DNA of 64,000 nt, from contig JABABI010000021.1 in assembly GCA_014238335.1 (NCBI GenBank), positions 1 to 64,000 of the forward strand, written 5' to 3'. Source of the DNA: Fuerstiella sp. (lineage in GTDB: Bacteria; Planctomycetota; Planctomycetia; Planctomycetales; Planctomycetaceae). The position numbers and the translations under genes were made by a program. Below are positions 38,378 to 47,289 of the stretch, one piece after another (the first letter of the stretch is position 1; each line of letters opens with the position of its first letter). The notes beneath the pieces are model-generated. The model worked only from the letters and a program-made list of their open reading frames with translations, was not told where the DNA came from and did no database searches.

Positions 38378-38641
38378 ATGACGGGTGTGGAGATCAGACA
38401 GGCCGTTCTGGAAATTCTGGAGCGAATTGCTCCCGATGAGGATCTGTCCGGCCTGGATGACGCAGTCGCGTTCCGTGAACAAATGGAACTCGACAGCATG
38501 GATTTTCTGGACATTGTGATGGAGCTGCGAAAAGGCTACCGAGTTCAGATTCCGGAAGAAGACTACCACAACCTGAACACCATGCAGTCAACGGTTGAAT
38601 ATCTGACACCAAAATTGAAGGACGTCCCGGTGGCTGGCTGA
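38378..38641 (+). CDS. Acyl carrier protein
   Basis: An 87-residue ACP. I chose the ATG at 38378 because AAGGGG lies seven bases before it; longer frames from a GTG at 38318 lack this. It has the four-helix layout with the phosphopantetheine serine S40 in LDSMDFLD (D-S-M in place of the usual D-S-L). It is distinct in sequence from housekeeping AcpP. It lies between the ketosynthase and the FAD-dependent oxidoreductase, which indicates that it holds the growing chain for them. Confidence 0.87.
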   Translation: MTGVEIRQAVLEILERIAPDEDLSGLDDAVAFREQMELDSMDFLDIVMELRKGYRVQIPEEDYHNLNTMQSTVEYLTPKLKDVPVAG

Positions 38642-38696
38642 TTTTGTGTCGGAGTCGGTTAGCGACCAGCGGCAGTGACTGTTACAGCTTCCGACC

Positions 38697-38723
38697 GTTA
38701 GCTCGAGTAAACCGTCGAAGACG
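38697..38723 (+). repeat. Dispersed 27-bp repeat, copy 1
   Basis: GTTAGCTCGAGTAAACCGTC GAAGACG reads here 23 bases before the desaturase GTG start. A copy with two mismatches lies at 41093-41119, before nuoA. The end contains a small hairpin (CGTC-GAA-GACG). Looser relatives appear at 28260 and 19375-19392. It may be a REP-like dispersed element or a shared upstream regulatory site. Confidence 0.85.
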
Positions 38724-38746
38724 ACCCGCGTTGGGAGAAGTCTACC

Positions 38747-40126
38747 GTGCATTACGACACCGTCATTATCGGGGCTGGAATGTCAGGCCTGTCGGCTGGT
38801 GTGCGGCTCGCGTATTTTGAAAAGAACGTCTGTATTCTGGAACGCCATACAACGATTGGCGGTCTGAATTCGTTCTACCGGCTGCGTAAGCGAAACTATG
38901 ACGTCGGACTGCACGCCGTCACCAACTACGCAGAGCCCGGGAGTAAGGGCGGACCACTCAGCAAACTGTTGCGGCAGCTACGTATGAAGTGGGAAGACTT
39001 TGATCTGCGCCCTCAGCTGCATTCGTCCATCGCATTTCCGGATTGCACCCTGCGATTTACGAACGACTTCGCCTACCTCCTGGAACAGGTGGCAATGGCG
39101 TTTCCCAAACAGATCGACGGATTTAACAGATTAGTGCGCACGATCGCTGATCATGACGCGCTGAACCTGGACAAGCGCCAAGCGACGTCAGCTCGTCAGG
39201 TGCTGTCCGAACACATCAGTGATCCACTGCTGATCGACATGCTTTTCTGCCCTCTGATGTTTTACGGCAGCGCTACGCCGCGCGACATGGACTTCAGTCA
39301 GTTCGTGATCATGTTCAAGAGCATTTTCCACGAAGGATTTGGGCGACCCTTTGACGGTATTCGCCTGATTCTGAAGAAACTCGTGCGACACTTTAAGGCC
39401 TTGGGCGGGCACCTGAAATTGCGGACGGGCGTCAGCGAAATTGTGCAGCGCGGCGGTAAGGCAAAGGCGGTCGTTCTGGATGACGGAACAGAAATTACGG
39501 CAGACAACGTGCTGTCGTCCGCAGGCGCTGCGGAAACGATGAGAATGGTGGATCCCTCACGACCGATGGTCAGGCCCAAAGCCGGGGACATTTCGTTCGT
39601 GGAATCGATCTCAGTGCTGGACTGCGAGCCCGCGTCTCTGGGGCATCACGATACGATCGTGTTCTACAACGACGCTGATTCCTTCCACTACGAACGCCCC
39701 AACAAGCCAGTCGACCTGCGCAGTGGCATCATCTGTTCGCCAAATAATTTCGATTATTCACGGCCTCTGGAAGACGGCCGGATGCGGATCACTGCGCTGG
39801 CGGAGCCTGATTACTGGATTGACCTGCCGGAAGAGGAATACCAGCAGCGCAAGATGGAATGGAACGATCGGATCATCGAAAGCGCTTTGAAACACATTCC
39901 GGATTTCCGCAGTCACGTGATCGACACCGACGTATTCAGCCCAAGGACGATTCGTCGATTTACAGGCCATCTGAACGGCTGCGTCTACGGTGCTCCGGAA
40001 AAATTCGTCAACGGTCAGACGCCGGTCGGAAACCTGTACCTGTGTGGCACCGATCAGGGCTTTCTGGGCATCGTAGGCGCCATGCTCTCCGGGATAACGA
40101 TCGCGAACCGGTATCTGCTGAAGTAG
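38747..40126 (+). CDS. Phytoene desaturase-like FAD-dependent oxidoreductase
   Basis: A 459-residue flavoprotein starting at a GTG with GGGAG upstream. The N-terminal FAD-binding motif is IIGAGMSGLSAG (GxGxxG at 9-14), followed by the acidic residue ERHTTIGGLNSFYR. The C-terminal FAD motif TPVGNLYLCGTDQGFLGIVG is of the CrtI/CrtO/amine oxidase type. These enzymes desaturate or isomerise polyene chains. Next to a ketosynthase and an ACP it may act on an ACP-bound acyl chain, as proposed for the desaturase-like genes in anammox ladderane clusters; that comparison is inference. It is not part of a recognisable carotenoid cluster here. Confidence 0.85.
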   Translation: MHYDTVIIGAGMSGLSAGVRLAYFEKNVCILERHTTIGGLNSFYRLRKRNYDVGLHAVTNYAEPGSKGGPLSKLLRQLRMKWEDFDLRPQLHSSIAFPDCTLRFTNDFAYLLEQVAMAFPKQIDGFNRLVRTIADHDALNLDKRQATSARQVLSEHISDPLLIDMLFCPLMFYGSATPRDMDFSQFVIMFKSIFHEGFGRPFDGIRLILKKLVRHFKALGGHLKLRTGVSEIVQRGGKAKAVVLDDGTEITADNVLSSAGAAETMRMVDPSRPMVRPKAGDISFVESISVLDCEPASLGHHDTIVFYNDADSFHYERPNKPVDLRSGIICSPNNFDYSRPLEDGRMRITALAEPDYWIDLPEEEYQQRKMEWNDRIIESALKHIPDFRSHVIDTDVFSPRTIRRFTGHLNGCVYGAPEKFVNGQTPVGNLYLCGTDQGFLGIVGAMLSGITIANRYLLK

Positions 40127-40439
40127 CCGTGTGCAACGGCTGATGAGAGCTTACGCCCGGAACGATCAACGAGGACAAGGGTCCACCCGTCCACCCGTCC
40201 ACGTGTGTCGGGCTGGCAGTCCCGATCCTCCACAGCGCCTATCCTGCGGACCACAACTTAACGTTCCGGAATGCCCACGAGTGCTGAATTATGCTTCTCA
40301 AAGCTGGGATGCACGTCGCCGCCGCTTGCGTCGTTACTGCTGCAACCTATAATCGCAGACCGCGTAAACGCCCGTGTTTTGGCCTGTTTCTGGCCCCCAA
40401 TTCACCCACCAGCAAGCCGAATTTCAAGAGACTTCGAAC
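40127..40439. other. Short intergenic region with small tandem repeat
   Basis: A 313-bp gap before nuoI. It contains three direct copies of an eight-base unit (CGTCCACC or near) at about 40181-40205. No gene or strong hairpin seen. Confidence 0.5.
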
Positions 40440-40991
40440 ATGTTTATGTGGTGTCGAAACGTCTGGATGGCCGTAACCACCGTCCTGCACGGTATGTACG
40501 TGACGATGATCACGATGCTGAAAACATACCAGCACAAACGGAAGACGTTCGCTGATACCTATGCGTATCCAGAAGAGCCACTCAAAGTGAAGGCTCGATA
40601 TCGTGGGTTTCACCGCTTTGATCTGACAACATGTATCAGTTGTGAAAAGTGTGCTCAGGCCTGTCCTGTCGACTGTATCTACATCGAAAAAGAAAAGAGC
40701 CCCGTTGGCAAGGGTTTTCGCCTGACGGGCTTTGCTGTCGACTACACGAAGTGCATGTTCTGTGCTCTGTGCGTGGAACCCTGTCCGGTGGACTGCATTT
40801 TTATGGGCTCGACACACGACCTGAGCTGCTTCAGTCGCGATGGATGCATTGTCGACTACGCCAAACTGCCTTTGCAGATTGCATGGGGGAAAGCGACTCT
40901 GAACCCCACGGCAGTATCAGAGTCAAAGGTGCTGCACGAACCCGTCTGGGTGAAGGGTGAAGAAAGTCCGTTTGAATTGGTGGAAGCCTGA
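40440..40991 (+). CDS. nuoI: NADH-quinone oxidoreductase subunit I
   Basis: A 183-residue ferredoxin-like subunit of complex I. I chose the ATG at 40440. After an amphipathic membrane-associated N-terminus there are two 4Fe-4S motifs: C65-x2-C68-x2-C71-x3-CP (CISCEKCAQACP) and C105-x2-C108-x2-C111-x3-CP (CMFCALCVEPCP), which hold clusters N6a and N6b. The C-terminus is typical (VDYAKLPLQIAWG). It passes electrons toward NuoB. It sits before nuoA rather than after nuoH, an unusual place. Confidence 0.95.
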   Translation: MFMWCRNVWMAVTTVLHGMYVTMITMLKTYQHKRKTFADTYAYPEEPLKVKARYRGFHRFDLTTCISCEKCAQACPVDCIYIEKEKSPVGKGFRLTGFAVDYTKCMFCALCVEPCPVDCIFMGSTHDLSCFSRDGCIVDYAKLPLQIAWGKATLNPTAVSESKVLHEPVWVKGEESPFELVEA

Positions 40992-41092
40992 TATGGCCGC
41001 AGGCCGGTGTCGGACGATTTCGGTTTCTACCGAGGGAACAGAGAACAAGTCGCTGTGAAATTTCAGCGCGAACGTTGTAGGCACTTCTGAGC

Positions 41093-41119
41093 GTTAGCTC
41101 GAATGAACCGTCGAAGACG
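41093..41119 (+). repeat. Dispersed 27-bp repeat, copy 2
   Basis: GTTAGCTCGAATGAACCGTC GAAGACG, matching the copy at 38697-38723 at 25 of 27 positions. It ends 11 bases before the nuoA ATG. Confidence 0.85.
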
Positions 41120-41130
41120 GAGATTGTGAA

Positions 41131-41688
41131 ATGACAAACCTTGTAGGTCATCTTTTGTTGTTCGGTGGGTCCGTCTGTGTGCTGCTTGCACTGCCGATGA
41201 TCGTCGGTCGCCTTGTGCGACCCAAATTGCCGACACCTGAAAAAGATGCGATCTACGAATGTGGCGAGCCAGCGATCGGCTCCAGCTACATTCAGTTCGA
41301 CCTGCGGTTCTATGTTGTCGCTCTGCTGTTTATCGTCTTTGACGTGGAAGTGGCCTTCTTCTTCCCATGGGCCGCAATTTACGGAAGTGCCACTCAACTG
41401 GCGGATACTCGACTCGACGGGGTAGCCCGTGACCAACTGAGCGCCCGTCTGCTCGATCAGAATCCCGCAACCAACGAGATTATTTCGGCCGAGACAGCTC
41501 AGCAACTGGCGGTCACCGGCTTCTTTGACCTGCTCGTGTTCTTTGTCGTACTGCTGGTCGGATTTGCCTATGTCTGGAAGCGAGGCGACCTGGACTGGAT
41601 CCGCGCTCTGACTCAGAAATCGAAGCAGGCGGCGGACCAGACCATTCCTTCCCACAGCAAGACTTCGTCGGTCAGCACATCGGCCTAG
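41131..41688 (+). CDS. nuoA: NADH-quinone oxidoreductase subunit A
   Basis: A 185-residue membrane subunit of complex I with three transmembrane helices (about 5-27, 67-86, 124-145). The conserved loop YECGEPAIGSSYIQFDLRFY and FDVEVAFFFPWA are diagnostic. Usual NuoA is about 120-140 residues. This one has an extra segment of about 35-40 residues between helices 2 and 3 (AIYGSATQLADTRLDGVARD, QLSARLLDQNPATNEIISAE) and a Ser/Lys-rich tail. A 27-bp dispersed repeat is just upstream. nuoC follows after 60 bases; nuoB is not between them. Confidence 0.93.
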   Translation: MTNLVGHLLLFGGSVCVLLALPMIVGRLVRPKLPTPEKDAIYECGEPAIGSSYIQFDLRFYVVALLFIVFDVEVAFFFPWAAIYGSATQLADTRLDGVARDQLSARLLDQNPATNEIISAETAQQLAVTGFFDLLVFFVVLLVGFAYVWKRGDLDWIRALTQKSKQAADQTIPSHSKTSSVSTSA

Positions 41689-41748
41689 TTGCACGAAGGC
41701 TGTCGCGAACTTCAGTTCGACAAGCCCGTACCTATCGGAAAACGTTTC

Positions 41749-42282
41749 ATGGACATTCAGGAAATCCATTCTCTACTGCTGGAGACCTTCGGAACTTCGG
41801 CCGTCGGCGATGCTCCCTTTGAAGCCACCGATCCGTGGATTCAGGTGAGCCCGGATTCCATTGTCGAAGTCGGCACGTTTCTGCGAGACAACGAACGACT
41901 GCGCTTTGATCATCTGAATGACCTGTGCGGATGTGACTATCTGGAACCGAACGAAAAGAAACTCGCGAAGTTCGGTCACGACCCGCACATAGAAGTCGTG
42001 TACCAGCTTTCCAGCATCGAACTGAAGTACCGACTGAAACTGAAAGTCATTCTTCCTCGCTGGAAGAACGACGAAGAAGGCCAGTTGCCCGAGATTCCGT
42101 CCGTCAGCAGTGTCTGGGGGATCGCCGATTGGCACGAACGCGAAGCCTATGACCTTGTCGGCATCCATTTCCAGGATCATCCCAACCTTCGACGCATTCT
42201 GTGTCCGGAAGACTGGGAAGGCCATGCCCTTCGAAAAGACTACGACTTCCCGCTGGAATATCACGGCGTTCGAGGACGGTAA
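41749..42282 (+). CDS. nuoC: NADH-quinone oxidoreductase subunit C
   Basis: A 177-residue peripheral subunit of complex I (the 30-kDa type). I chose the ATG at 41749 (MDIQEIHSLLLETF); the frame is open further up from a TTG. The diagnostic block SVWGIADWHEREAYDLVGIH is followed by FQDHPNLRRILCPEDWEG and HALRKDYDFP. The start follows nuoA by 60 bases and the stop precedes nuoD by three. The NuoB subunit usually encoded between A and C is absent. Confidence 0.95.
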   Translation: MDIQEIHSLLLETFGTSAVGDAPFEATDPWIQVSPDSIVEVGTFLRDNERLRFDHLNDLCGCDYLEPNEKKLAKFGHDPHIEVVYQLSSIELKYRLKLKVILPRWKNDEEGQLPEIPSVSSVWGIADWHEREAYDLVGIHFQDHPNLRRILCPEDWEGHALRKDYDFPLEYHGVRGR

Positions 42283-42285
42283 ATC

Positions 42286-43524
42286 ATGAGCATGCAAATC
42301 GAAGATCCGCGTATTGTCGAGTTTGATGTCCAGACTGACGAAATGCTCGTCAACATGGGCCCGCAGCATCCAAGTACTCACGGCGTGCTGCGCCTGCTGC
42401 TAAGAACCGATGGCGAAATCGTTCATGAATGCACGCCGCACATCGGGTACCTCCACCGCTGTGCGGAAAAGATCGGCGAAAACCTCGCGACGCCGCAGTG
42501 GATCCCATATACCGACCGTATGGATTACCTGGCAGCCATGAACATGAACCTTGGCTTCGCGTTGACGGTTGAAAAAATGATCGGCATGGAGGTCAACGAG
42601 AAGGCAAAGCACCTGCGAGTGTTTATTGCAGAACTCGGGCGCATCGCCAGCCATCTGGTTGGAATGGGGGCTTACGGTCTGGACCTGGGGACATTCAGCC
42701 CGTTTCTGTATGCTTTTCGTGAACGCGAAATCATCCTGGATTTCTTTGAAGAAGTGTGTGGCGCGCGCCTGACCTGCAGTTACGTGACGATGGGCGGTGC
42801 TACTCACGATCTGCCGGAGGAAATCGAAATACCGGACGGTCTGTCGGCATTGCTGCTGATGGATAAAGGACAGCGAGCACCATTTTTTGACGTCGTTGAA
42901 ATGTTTCTCAGCTGGCTGGAAGATCGCATCAAGGAATACCACACGCTGCTCACTCGCAACTCGATCTTCATTAAACGAACGGCGGGCATTGGCGTTCTGT
43001 CACGTGAAATGGCCATCAGCTACGGCTGTACGGGCCCCGTTCTTCGGGGCAGCGGAGTTGACTATGACCTGCGTCGTGATGGCGAAGCGATCTATACGCG
43101 TATGTACGAGGGCTACGACTTCGAAATCCCGGTCGCGGAGTTCGCGGAGGCTCCACGGGAAGTGGTGCTGGGTGACAACTGGTGTCGTTTTTATGTCCGC
43201 ATGATGGAAGTCGTGCAGGCCATCCGCTTGGTGCGACAGTCGGTTCCAAAGTACCTTGCTGCCGAAGGTTCTTATCGCGAGGCCTTCAAATTCAATACGA
43301 AACTGCCAAAGGATGAGGTCTATCTGGAAACCGAAGCGCCTCGCGGGCAGATGGGCTTCTACGTTGTTGGCAACGGCACGGCGGAACCGCTGCGGGCACG
43401 AGCGAAGAGCTCGTGCTTCTGCAATCTGTCCATCACAGATAAGCTCTGTGAAGGCGTCCCGCTGGCCGACGTTCCCGCTGTCGTTGGCTCACTTGATATC
43501 GTGATGGGCGAGATCGATCGTTAA
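42286..43524 (+). CDS. nuoD: NADH-quinone oxidoreductase subunit D
   Basis: A 412-residue subunit (49-kDa type) that forms the quinone-binding region with NuoB. It has MGPQHPSTHGVLRLLLRTDG, the HIGYLHRCAEK motif, IPYTDRMDYLAAMN and the C-terminal end SLDIVMGEIDR. Its spacing to nuoC is three bases, so they are coupled. It is the last visible nuo gene; the remaining subunits (B, E-H, J-N) must be encoded elsewhere. Confidence 0.96.
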   Translation: MSMQIEDPRIVEFDVQTDEMLVNMGPQHPSTHGVLRLLLRTDGEIVHECTPHIGYLHRCAEKIGENLATPQWIPYTDRMDYLAAMNMNLGFALTVEKMIGMEVNEKAKHLRVFIAELGRIASHLVGMGAYGLDLGTFSPFLYAFREREIILDFFEEVCGARLTCSYVTMGGATHDLPEEIEIPDGLSALLLMDKGQRAPFFDVVEMFLSWLEDRIKEYHTLLTRNSIFIKRTAGIGVLSREMAISYGCTGPVLRGSGVDYDLRRDGEAIYTRMYEGYDFEIPVAEFAEAPREVVLGDNWCRFYVRMMEVVQAIRLVRQSVPKYLAAEGSYREAFKFNTKLPKDEVYLETEAPRGQMGFYVVGNGTAEPLRARAKSSCFCNLSITDKLCEGVPLADVPAVVGSLDIVMGEIDR

Positions 43525-43745
43525 CAACGGACTTCAGTCACCGGCGGCACATGTTCGCCCGTTGACCAACTGAAGTGAGCGTGAAATGCAAGGTGTCAGC
43601 AACAGTGGACGACCACTTCAGGTGCAGCTGACGACTCGACATCTGTCACTGCCCAGGACAGAATATCAGTGTCCACATCGTGCGAAGCTGTTTTCAAAAG
43701 ATGTGGTTTTGGGGCTCGCGGCAAAACGACACGATAAGTCGAATG

Positions 43746-43785
43746 ACGTTTGCCACGGCCACAAATCAGCATAATACGCTGTAGA
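43746..43785 (+). promoter_or_regulatory. Shared 40-bp upstream element, copy 1
   Basis: An ungapped 40-base segment matching 48785-48824 at 32 of 40 positions: ACGTTT, ten bases ending CGGCCA, then AATCAGC, two bases, then AATACGCTGTAGA. It ends ten bases before the arylsulfotransferase-like ATG. The layout (two conserved blocks plus an A/T-rich core next to the start) suits a promoter for an alternative sigma factor or an operator. Confidence 0.7.
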
Positions 43786-43795
43786 GGAGCCGTTG

Positions 43796-45253
43796 ATGCG
43801 TCGGCCTGGCTGCTGTCCCATAATGATTCTGGTTGCCCTGCTACTGCCTGAAGTGGTTGTTCCGGGGCAGGAGAAGAAGCTTCCGGAACTTGGTGTCGTC
43901 AGGACAACCGACGGAGTCTGTCCAGGTTACATCCTGATTTCGCCACTCAGCGCTCAGAAATCGTTTCTGCTGGACACGGCCGGGCGCGTTGTTCACTCGT
44001 GGCAGGCCGACCGAAAGCCGGGTCAGGCATCCTATCTGCTGGAAGACGGAAGTCTGCTGCGCGCCGGCAAGGTTGATAATTTTTTTCAATTTCCATCAAC
44101 CACCGGAAGTGGCGGCCAGATTCAAAAACACGACTGGGACGGAAATCTGACGTGGGACTTTGCCGCCAGTTCTGCTTATCGCATGAGCCACCACGATATT
44201 GAGCCGTTGCCAAACGGCAATGTGCTGTGCATCGTCTGGGAGTCCTATCAACGGGCCGTTGCCGTCAATGCGGGCCGCAATCCGAATCGATTGACGGACG
44301 ATGTTCTGTGGCTGGATGCCATCTTTGAGCTGAAGCCAAAGGGATTGAACGGAGCCGATGTTGTCTGGAAGTGGAGCCTTCTTGATCACGTCATCCAGGA
44401 CTGGGACAAATCGAAGGACAATTACGGCGACCCGGCTGACCATCCGGAACTCGTCGACATCAACTACATGCTGCGGCCGGTGGCCGACTGGGTGCATATG
44501 AACTCGATCGATTACAATGAAGAACTCGACCAGATCATGGTCGGTTCAAGAACGTTGAGCGAATTCTGGATCATCGATCACAGCACGACGACGGAACAGG
44601 CAAAAGGCCACACAGGCGGAAAACGCGGTCGTGGGGGTGATTTGTTGTATCGCTGGGGAAATGCTCAAACCTATCGACGAGGTACCGCCGATGATCGCAA
44701 ACTGTTCAACCAGCACGACGCTCACTGGATACCAAAGGGACTGCCGGGCGCGGGAAACGTGCTGCTGTTCAACAACGGCATGCAGAATTCTGAACAGGAC
44801 TTTTCGTCGGCGGACGAATTCAGTTTGCCAGTGATTCGTGACGGAACCTATCATCGCAAGCCGGATGCCGCGTTTGGTCCGACAGAGATCGACTGGACCT
44901 TCGAACAGCCTGGTGAGCTGTTTTCTCCCCGCATCTCCGGGGCCCAAAGACTGCCAAACGGCAACACCCTGATTTGCTCGGGAACTCAGCATCTGCTGCT
45001 CGAAGTCACCCGGGACGCAAAAATTGCATGGATGTACCGCAATCCGAAACGCTTTCATCATCCGCCGCGATCTGAGCAACCCCGTAATCGGAAGCCCACA
45101 CCGCGCCCGGCGGATCTGCCGGCGACGGAACTTGATGCGATGAGAATTCCCGGAGGTATACCTCTGGAAGACGGCGGGACGATGTTTCGAGCCATCAAGT
45201 ACCCACCGAATTATCCGGCATTTCGGGACAGAGACCTGTCACCGAAGTTGTGA
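43796..45253 (+). CDS. Arylsulfotransferase (ASST)-like exported protein
   Basis: A 485-residue exported protein. The ATG at 43796 follows AGAGGAG; an in-frame TTG lies three bases earlier. A hydrophobic signal segment (about 9-24) precedes a six-bladed-propeller-like sequence with repeats of the type YLLEDGSLLRAGK, HDIEPLPNGNVLCIVW and QRLPNGNTLICSG, typical of the arylsulfotransferase/ASST family. The histidines in HMNSIDY and QHDAHWIPKG are candidates for the active-site region. ASST moves sulfate between phenols in the periplasm, but many family members have no proven activity. It shares its upstream element with the PSD1 gene. It stands alone. Confidence 0.78.
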   Translation: MRRPGCCPIMILVALLLPEVVVPGQEKKLPELGVVRTTDGVCPGYILISPLSAQKSFLLDTAGRVVHSWQADRKPGQASYLLEDGSLLRAGKVDNFFQFPSTTGSGGQIQKHDWDGNLTWDFAASSAYRMSHHDIEPLPNGNVLCIVWESYQRAVAVNAGRNPNRLTDDVLWLDAIFELKPKGLNGADVVWKWSLLDHVIQDWDKSKDNYGDPADHPELVDINYMLRPVADWVHMNSIDYNEELDQIMVGSRTLSEFWIIDHSTTTEQAKGHTGGKRGRGGDLLYRWGNAQTYRRGTADDRKLFNQHDAHWIPKGLPGAGNVLLFNNGMQNSEQDFSSADEFSLPVIRDGTYHRKPDAAFGPTEIDWTFEQPGELFSPRISGAQRLPNGNTLICSGTQHLLLEVTRDAKIAWMYRNPKRFHHPPRSEQPRNRKPTPRPADLPATELDAMRIPGGIPLEDGGTMFRAIKYPPNYPAFRDRDLSPKL

Positions 45254-45283
45254 CAGACAGGGCGAAGAAAGCTGACGGCCGTG

Positions 45284-45688
45284 ATGCATCTCGATGTTCA
45301 AATCGCTGACTTCATGAACGGAGACTGGTTCGCCGTGGCAGGCGCGTCCACAGACCGACGAAAGTACGGCAATAAGGTGCTGCGGTGCTACCAGCAGCAC
45401 GGCCACGCGGTCGTTCCGGTCAACCCCAACGCTGACATCGTTGAAGAACTGCCTGCCGCAGCGTCACTAAACGCAGTCCTGCCACGTCCGCATGCGGTAT
45501 CCGTTATCACGCCGCCGTCAGTCACCGAACAGATTGTTGACGACGCAATCCGTCTGGGAGTGCAGCACATCTGGCTACAGCCCGGAGCGGAATGTTTCGC
45601 CGCAATCAAGGCGTGTCAGAATGCCGGCGTCAATCTGATTCACAGCGGCCCCTGTATTCTGGTGGTGCTCGGATACCGTGAGACGTAA
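45284..45688 (+). CDS. CoA-binding domain protein
   Basis: A 134-residue protein of the CoA-binding (YccU/COG1832) type, one Rossmann-like domain. The opening WFAVAGASTDRRKYGNKVLR holds the nucleotide-binding glycine, followed by VVPVNPNADIVEELPA and AVSVITPPSVTEQIVDDAI, then HIWLQPGAE. I took the ATG at 45284 rather than the GTG at 45281. Its role is unknown; it may bind CoA as a ligand or regulator. Confidence 0.85.
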   Translation: MHLDVQIADFMNGDWFAVAGASTDRRKYGNKVLRCYQQHGHAVVPVNPNADIVEELPAAASLNAVLPRPHAVSVITPPSVTEQIVDDAIRLGVQHIWLQPGAECFAAIKACQNAGVNLIHSGPCILVVLGYRET

Positions 45689-45720
45689 TCCGGAACCGCC
45701 GCAGCATTCGTTTCTGAATT

Positions 45721-47289
45721 CTAATGACGCGGTTTGGGCGTGCGGTTCCCGTTGCGAATGACTTCCAGAGCTTTAGTCAGCCGGGCAACAGTGTCGGGGT
45801 GCTGGCCGGCAATGTTGTGAGCCTCGCCAGGATCCGTGTGCAGGTCAAATAACTGGTAAGGCTTCTGAAACGGTTTACCTTTGGGAGTCTGACGACCGCC
45901 GGAGCCGTTTCCAGCGACCAGTTTCCAGCGACCGTCCCGAATCGCGAACATTCCGCTGGCGGAGTGATTGATCACCGGAGCGCCTCTGTCTGCAGTTTTT
46001 CCCTGCAGCATCGGCAACAGTGAAATGCTGTCTTCTGCTTCACTTTCAGACAGGTTTGCACCCACAACTGCCGCACACGTCGCAAAAATGTCCGTCAGGC
46101 AGACGGTCGCATCGTTCTTTGTACCGGGCATGATGTGCCCAGGCCATCGCACAAAAAAAGGAACACGGTGACCGGCCTCCCAGATGTCCGCCTTGGTCCC
46201 GCGGAGCATTCCGTTCGCCCGATGATGCTCAGGTCGATACCCCTGGACAGTCACGTCGTCGACATGGTCCTTCTGCTGGGTATCGTCGTAGCGATACATG
46301 TAAGAGCCATTGTCGGACGTATAAAAAACGAGTGTGGTGTCAGTCTCGCCTGAAGCGTCGATGGCCCTCAGCACCTGACCAACCGTCCAGTCCACCTGCG
46401 CGACGAAGTCGCCGTATTCCTTCAATCCGGTTTTGCCTCGAAAACGTTCGTGGGGCTGGGCCGGCTTGTGGGGGCCGGTCAGCGGCAAATACAGAAAATA
46501 GGGAGCCTCATTCTTCGACGCATCAGCGATATAACCGGTAGCTTCATTTGCCAGTTTATCCAGTACGTCCGCGATCACGAAATCGGCAGCTCGCGGCCCC
46601 TTGCGAACGAAGTGTGGAAAGCTGACGGCCTGTTGTTGAATCGACGGTCCCATCGTGAATCTGTCGTTTCTTACGTAAACATAAGGAGCCATGTCCAGCG
46701 AACCGGTAACACCAAAGTACGAATCGAATCCGTGATGAATCGGGCTGTCCCTGATGATGCCGGAAAAGTCGATGCCGGGATCACCGTCCCATTTAGTCGT
46801 GTCTGCGTTGTCGGACTGCAGCGGAAGCTCCATGCCAAGATGCCACTTGCCCACTGCGCCAGTGGTATAGCCGCTGGCCTTCAGCATGCTCGCGATTGTG
46901 GAACGCCTGGGCTTCAACAGTGGCTTGCTGTAACCGCCAAGAACTCCGCGTTTCAGTTCCGTACGCCAGCAATAGCGCCCGGTGAGCAGCCCGTAACGAG
47001 TGGGGGTGCAAACGGCCGACGGTGAATGTCCGTCGGTAAATGTCACACCGTCGGCTGCCAGACGATTCAGGTTTGGCGTTGGAATCTTCGACGACGGATT
47101 CAGGGCCTGCACGTCTCCGGACCCCATGTCGTCCGCCAGAATCAGAACAATATTGGGTTGCCGAACAGTCTGCCCGATCACCTGACACGATTGTCCTGGT
47201 AAGAAAACAGAAGCAATCGCACACAGCGAGATGACAGTTATTGCGGTACGACGTGGGCACGAAAAACTTAAATTGTGGTGAAATGACAT
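45721..47289 (-). CDS. Exported sulfatase (arylsulfatase A-like)
   Basis: A 522-residue sulfatase. I chose the ATG at 47289 (MSFHHNLSF), which gives a signal segment (about 15-40); longer frames have no ordered sequence. NIVLILADDMGSGDV holds the metal ligands D53/D54. The active-site motif CTPTRYGLLTGR has C94 as the formylglycine precursor and R98. Later elements are TGAVGKWHLG, LTGPHKPAQPHERF and FYTSDNGSYMYR. It hydrolyses sulfate esters, probably on glycans in the periplasm. Formylglycine generation needs a maturase not seen in this window. Confidence 0.92.
   Translation of the reverse strand: MSFHHNLSFSCPRRTAITVISLCAIASVFLPGQSCQVIGQTVRQPNIVLILADDMGSGDVQALNPSSKIPTPNLNRLAADGVTFTDGHSPSAVCTPTRYGLLTGRYCWRTELKRGVLGGYSKPLLKPRRSTIASMLKASGYTTGAVGKWHLGMELPLQSDNADTTKWDGDPGIDFSGIIRDSPIHHGFDSYFGVTGSLDMAPYVYVRNDRFTMGPSIQQQAVSFPHFVRKGPRAADFVIADVLDKLANEATGYIADASKNEAPYFLYLPLTGPHKPAQPHERFRGKTGLKEYGDFVAQVDWTVGQVLRAIDASGETDTTLVFYTSDNGSYMYRYDDTQQKDHVDDVTVQGYRPEHHRANGMLRGTKADIWEAGHRVPFFVRWPGHIMPGTKNDATVCLTDIFATCAAVVGANLSESEAEDSISLLPMLQGKTADRGAPVINHSASGMFAIRDGRWKLVAGNGSGGRQTPKGKPFQKPYQLFDLHTDPGEAHNIAGQHPDTVARLTKALEVIRNGNRTPKPRH

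Noticed and set aside
40831..41769. A 312-codon open frame on the minus strand opposite nuoI/nuoA
   Set aside because: It is antisense to two certain complex I genes and has no recognisable domain.
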